A stretch of DNA of 5,757 nt. Origin: Ignavibacteria bacterium (lineage in GTDB: Bacteria; Bacteroidota; Ignavibacteria; Ignavibacteriales; Ignavibacteriaceae). Below, piece after piece: positions 5,538 to 5,757 of the stretch (its first letter is position 1; each line of letters opens with the position of its first letter). Made by a program: the position numbers and the translations under genes. The notes below the pieces were generated by a model. That model saw nothing but the letters and a program-made list of their open reading frames with translations, was not told the DNA's origin and made no database searches. The DNA is taken from contig JAUSIA010000272.1 in the NCBI GenBank assembly GCA_030648225.1, positions 1 through 5,757 on the forward strand. The letters are read 5' to 3'.

Positions 5538-5742
5538 ATGAAATTTCTTATAGATAATGCCTGTCTCATAAAAAAAATGCCTTAGTTGAATATTGGGAAT
5601 TGATCATTGAATATTGAAAATTCTTAATAGTCAATCCTCAATAATCAATTTTCAATTTCTTTTCCATCTGTTGGCTGGCTGTATTGTAGTGCTCGAAGAT
5701 AAAAGAATTCGCATTAGAGAATTACCAATTGAAAAAAAATAA
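5538..5742 (+). pseudogene. DUF5615 PIN-like toxin, remnant with its middle replaced by a repeat
   Basis: The 5' end at 5538 reads MKFLIDNACLIKKMP and then stops at 5583-5585; MKFLIDNA is the standard DUF5615 start and carries the first acidic residue of the PIN-like site. In another frame, 5677-5742 reads GCIVVLEDKRIRIRELPI and ends in TAA, which is the standard DUF5615 C terminus. A complete protein has roughly 110-120 residues; here about 60-80 central residues, including the other metal-binding acids, are missing. The roughly 100 bases between the two ends are non-coding and hold a 7-bp-unit palindrome. The start overlaps the restored DUF433 stop as ATGA, so this was a two-gene toxin-antitoxin operon. 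The toxin cannot be active. Confidence 0.8.
5586..5655. repeat. 70-bp palindromic array of ten 7-bp units
   Basis: Five units of the form TTGANNA (5586-5620; the second is TTGGGAA) are followed by a central TTCTTAA (5621-5627) and four units of the complementary form TNNTCAA (5628-5655). The 7-bp register is unbroken across the centre. On folding, each TTGA faces a TCAA while the three bases between are mostly free, so the core is kept and the spacers vary. It lies inside the broken DUF5615 gene and resembles in design, but not in unit length, the 6-bp repeat at 287-370. Confidence 0.7.
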
Positions 5743-5757
5743 ATTTACAATTTTAAA

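Overview
The window is AT-rich DNA from a bacterium, probably of the Bacteroidota/Chlorobiota side of the tree, with Ignavibacteria as the best guess. This rests on recognition, not on a search. The clues are the low GC, the weak Shine-Dalgarno signals, the style of the short Ppx/GppA and MerR proteins, a signal peptide ending in a W-S-Q type site, and degenerate short-period repeats between genes.

Left part (1-1311): the 3' end of an argD-type aminotransferase on the + strand faces a 310-residue Ppx/GppA phosphatase on the - strand. The gap between the two gene ends holds an inverted repeat built from 6-bp units, which may also act as a bidirectional transcription stop. Only 20 bp separate the ppx start from the start of a divergent cluster.

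Middle part (1332-3262): four tightly packed + strand genes look like one operon. They encode a four-helix membrane protein of unknown function, an 89-residue conserved-looking protein of unknown function, type II 3-dehydroquinate dehydratase (aroQ, shikimate pathway) and a HAD phosphatase that starts with TTG. Overlaps of 11 and 4 bp and a gap of 2 bp suggest translational coupling. Two stand-alone genes follow: a MerR-type regulator (3357-3746) and an exported alpha/beta hydrolase of the MetX-like family (3816-4829).

Right part (4830-5757): a tRNA-Pro(GGG) gene is followed by what looks like accessory DNA. There is an 88-residue antitoxin-like ORF, then a DUF433 antitoxin-like gene whose last codons are frameshifted. 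After that come the two ends of a DUF5615 (PIN-like) toxin gene. The middle of the toxin gene is gone, and in its place is a 70-bp palindromic array of exactly ten 7-bp units. The toxin half of this toxin-antitoxin pair is therefore dead and the antitoxin half is damaged. The disrupted locus, together with three different short-period repeats in one 5.7-kb window (6-bp, 7-bp and 12/13-bp units), is the most unusual content here.
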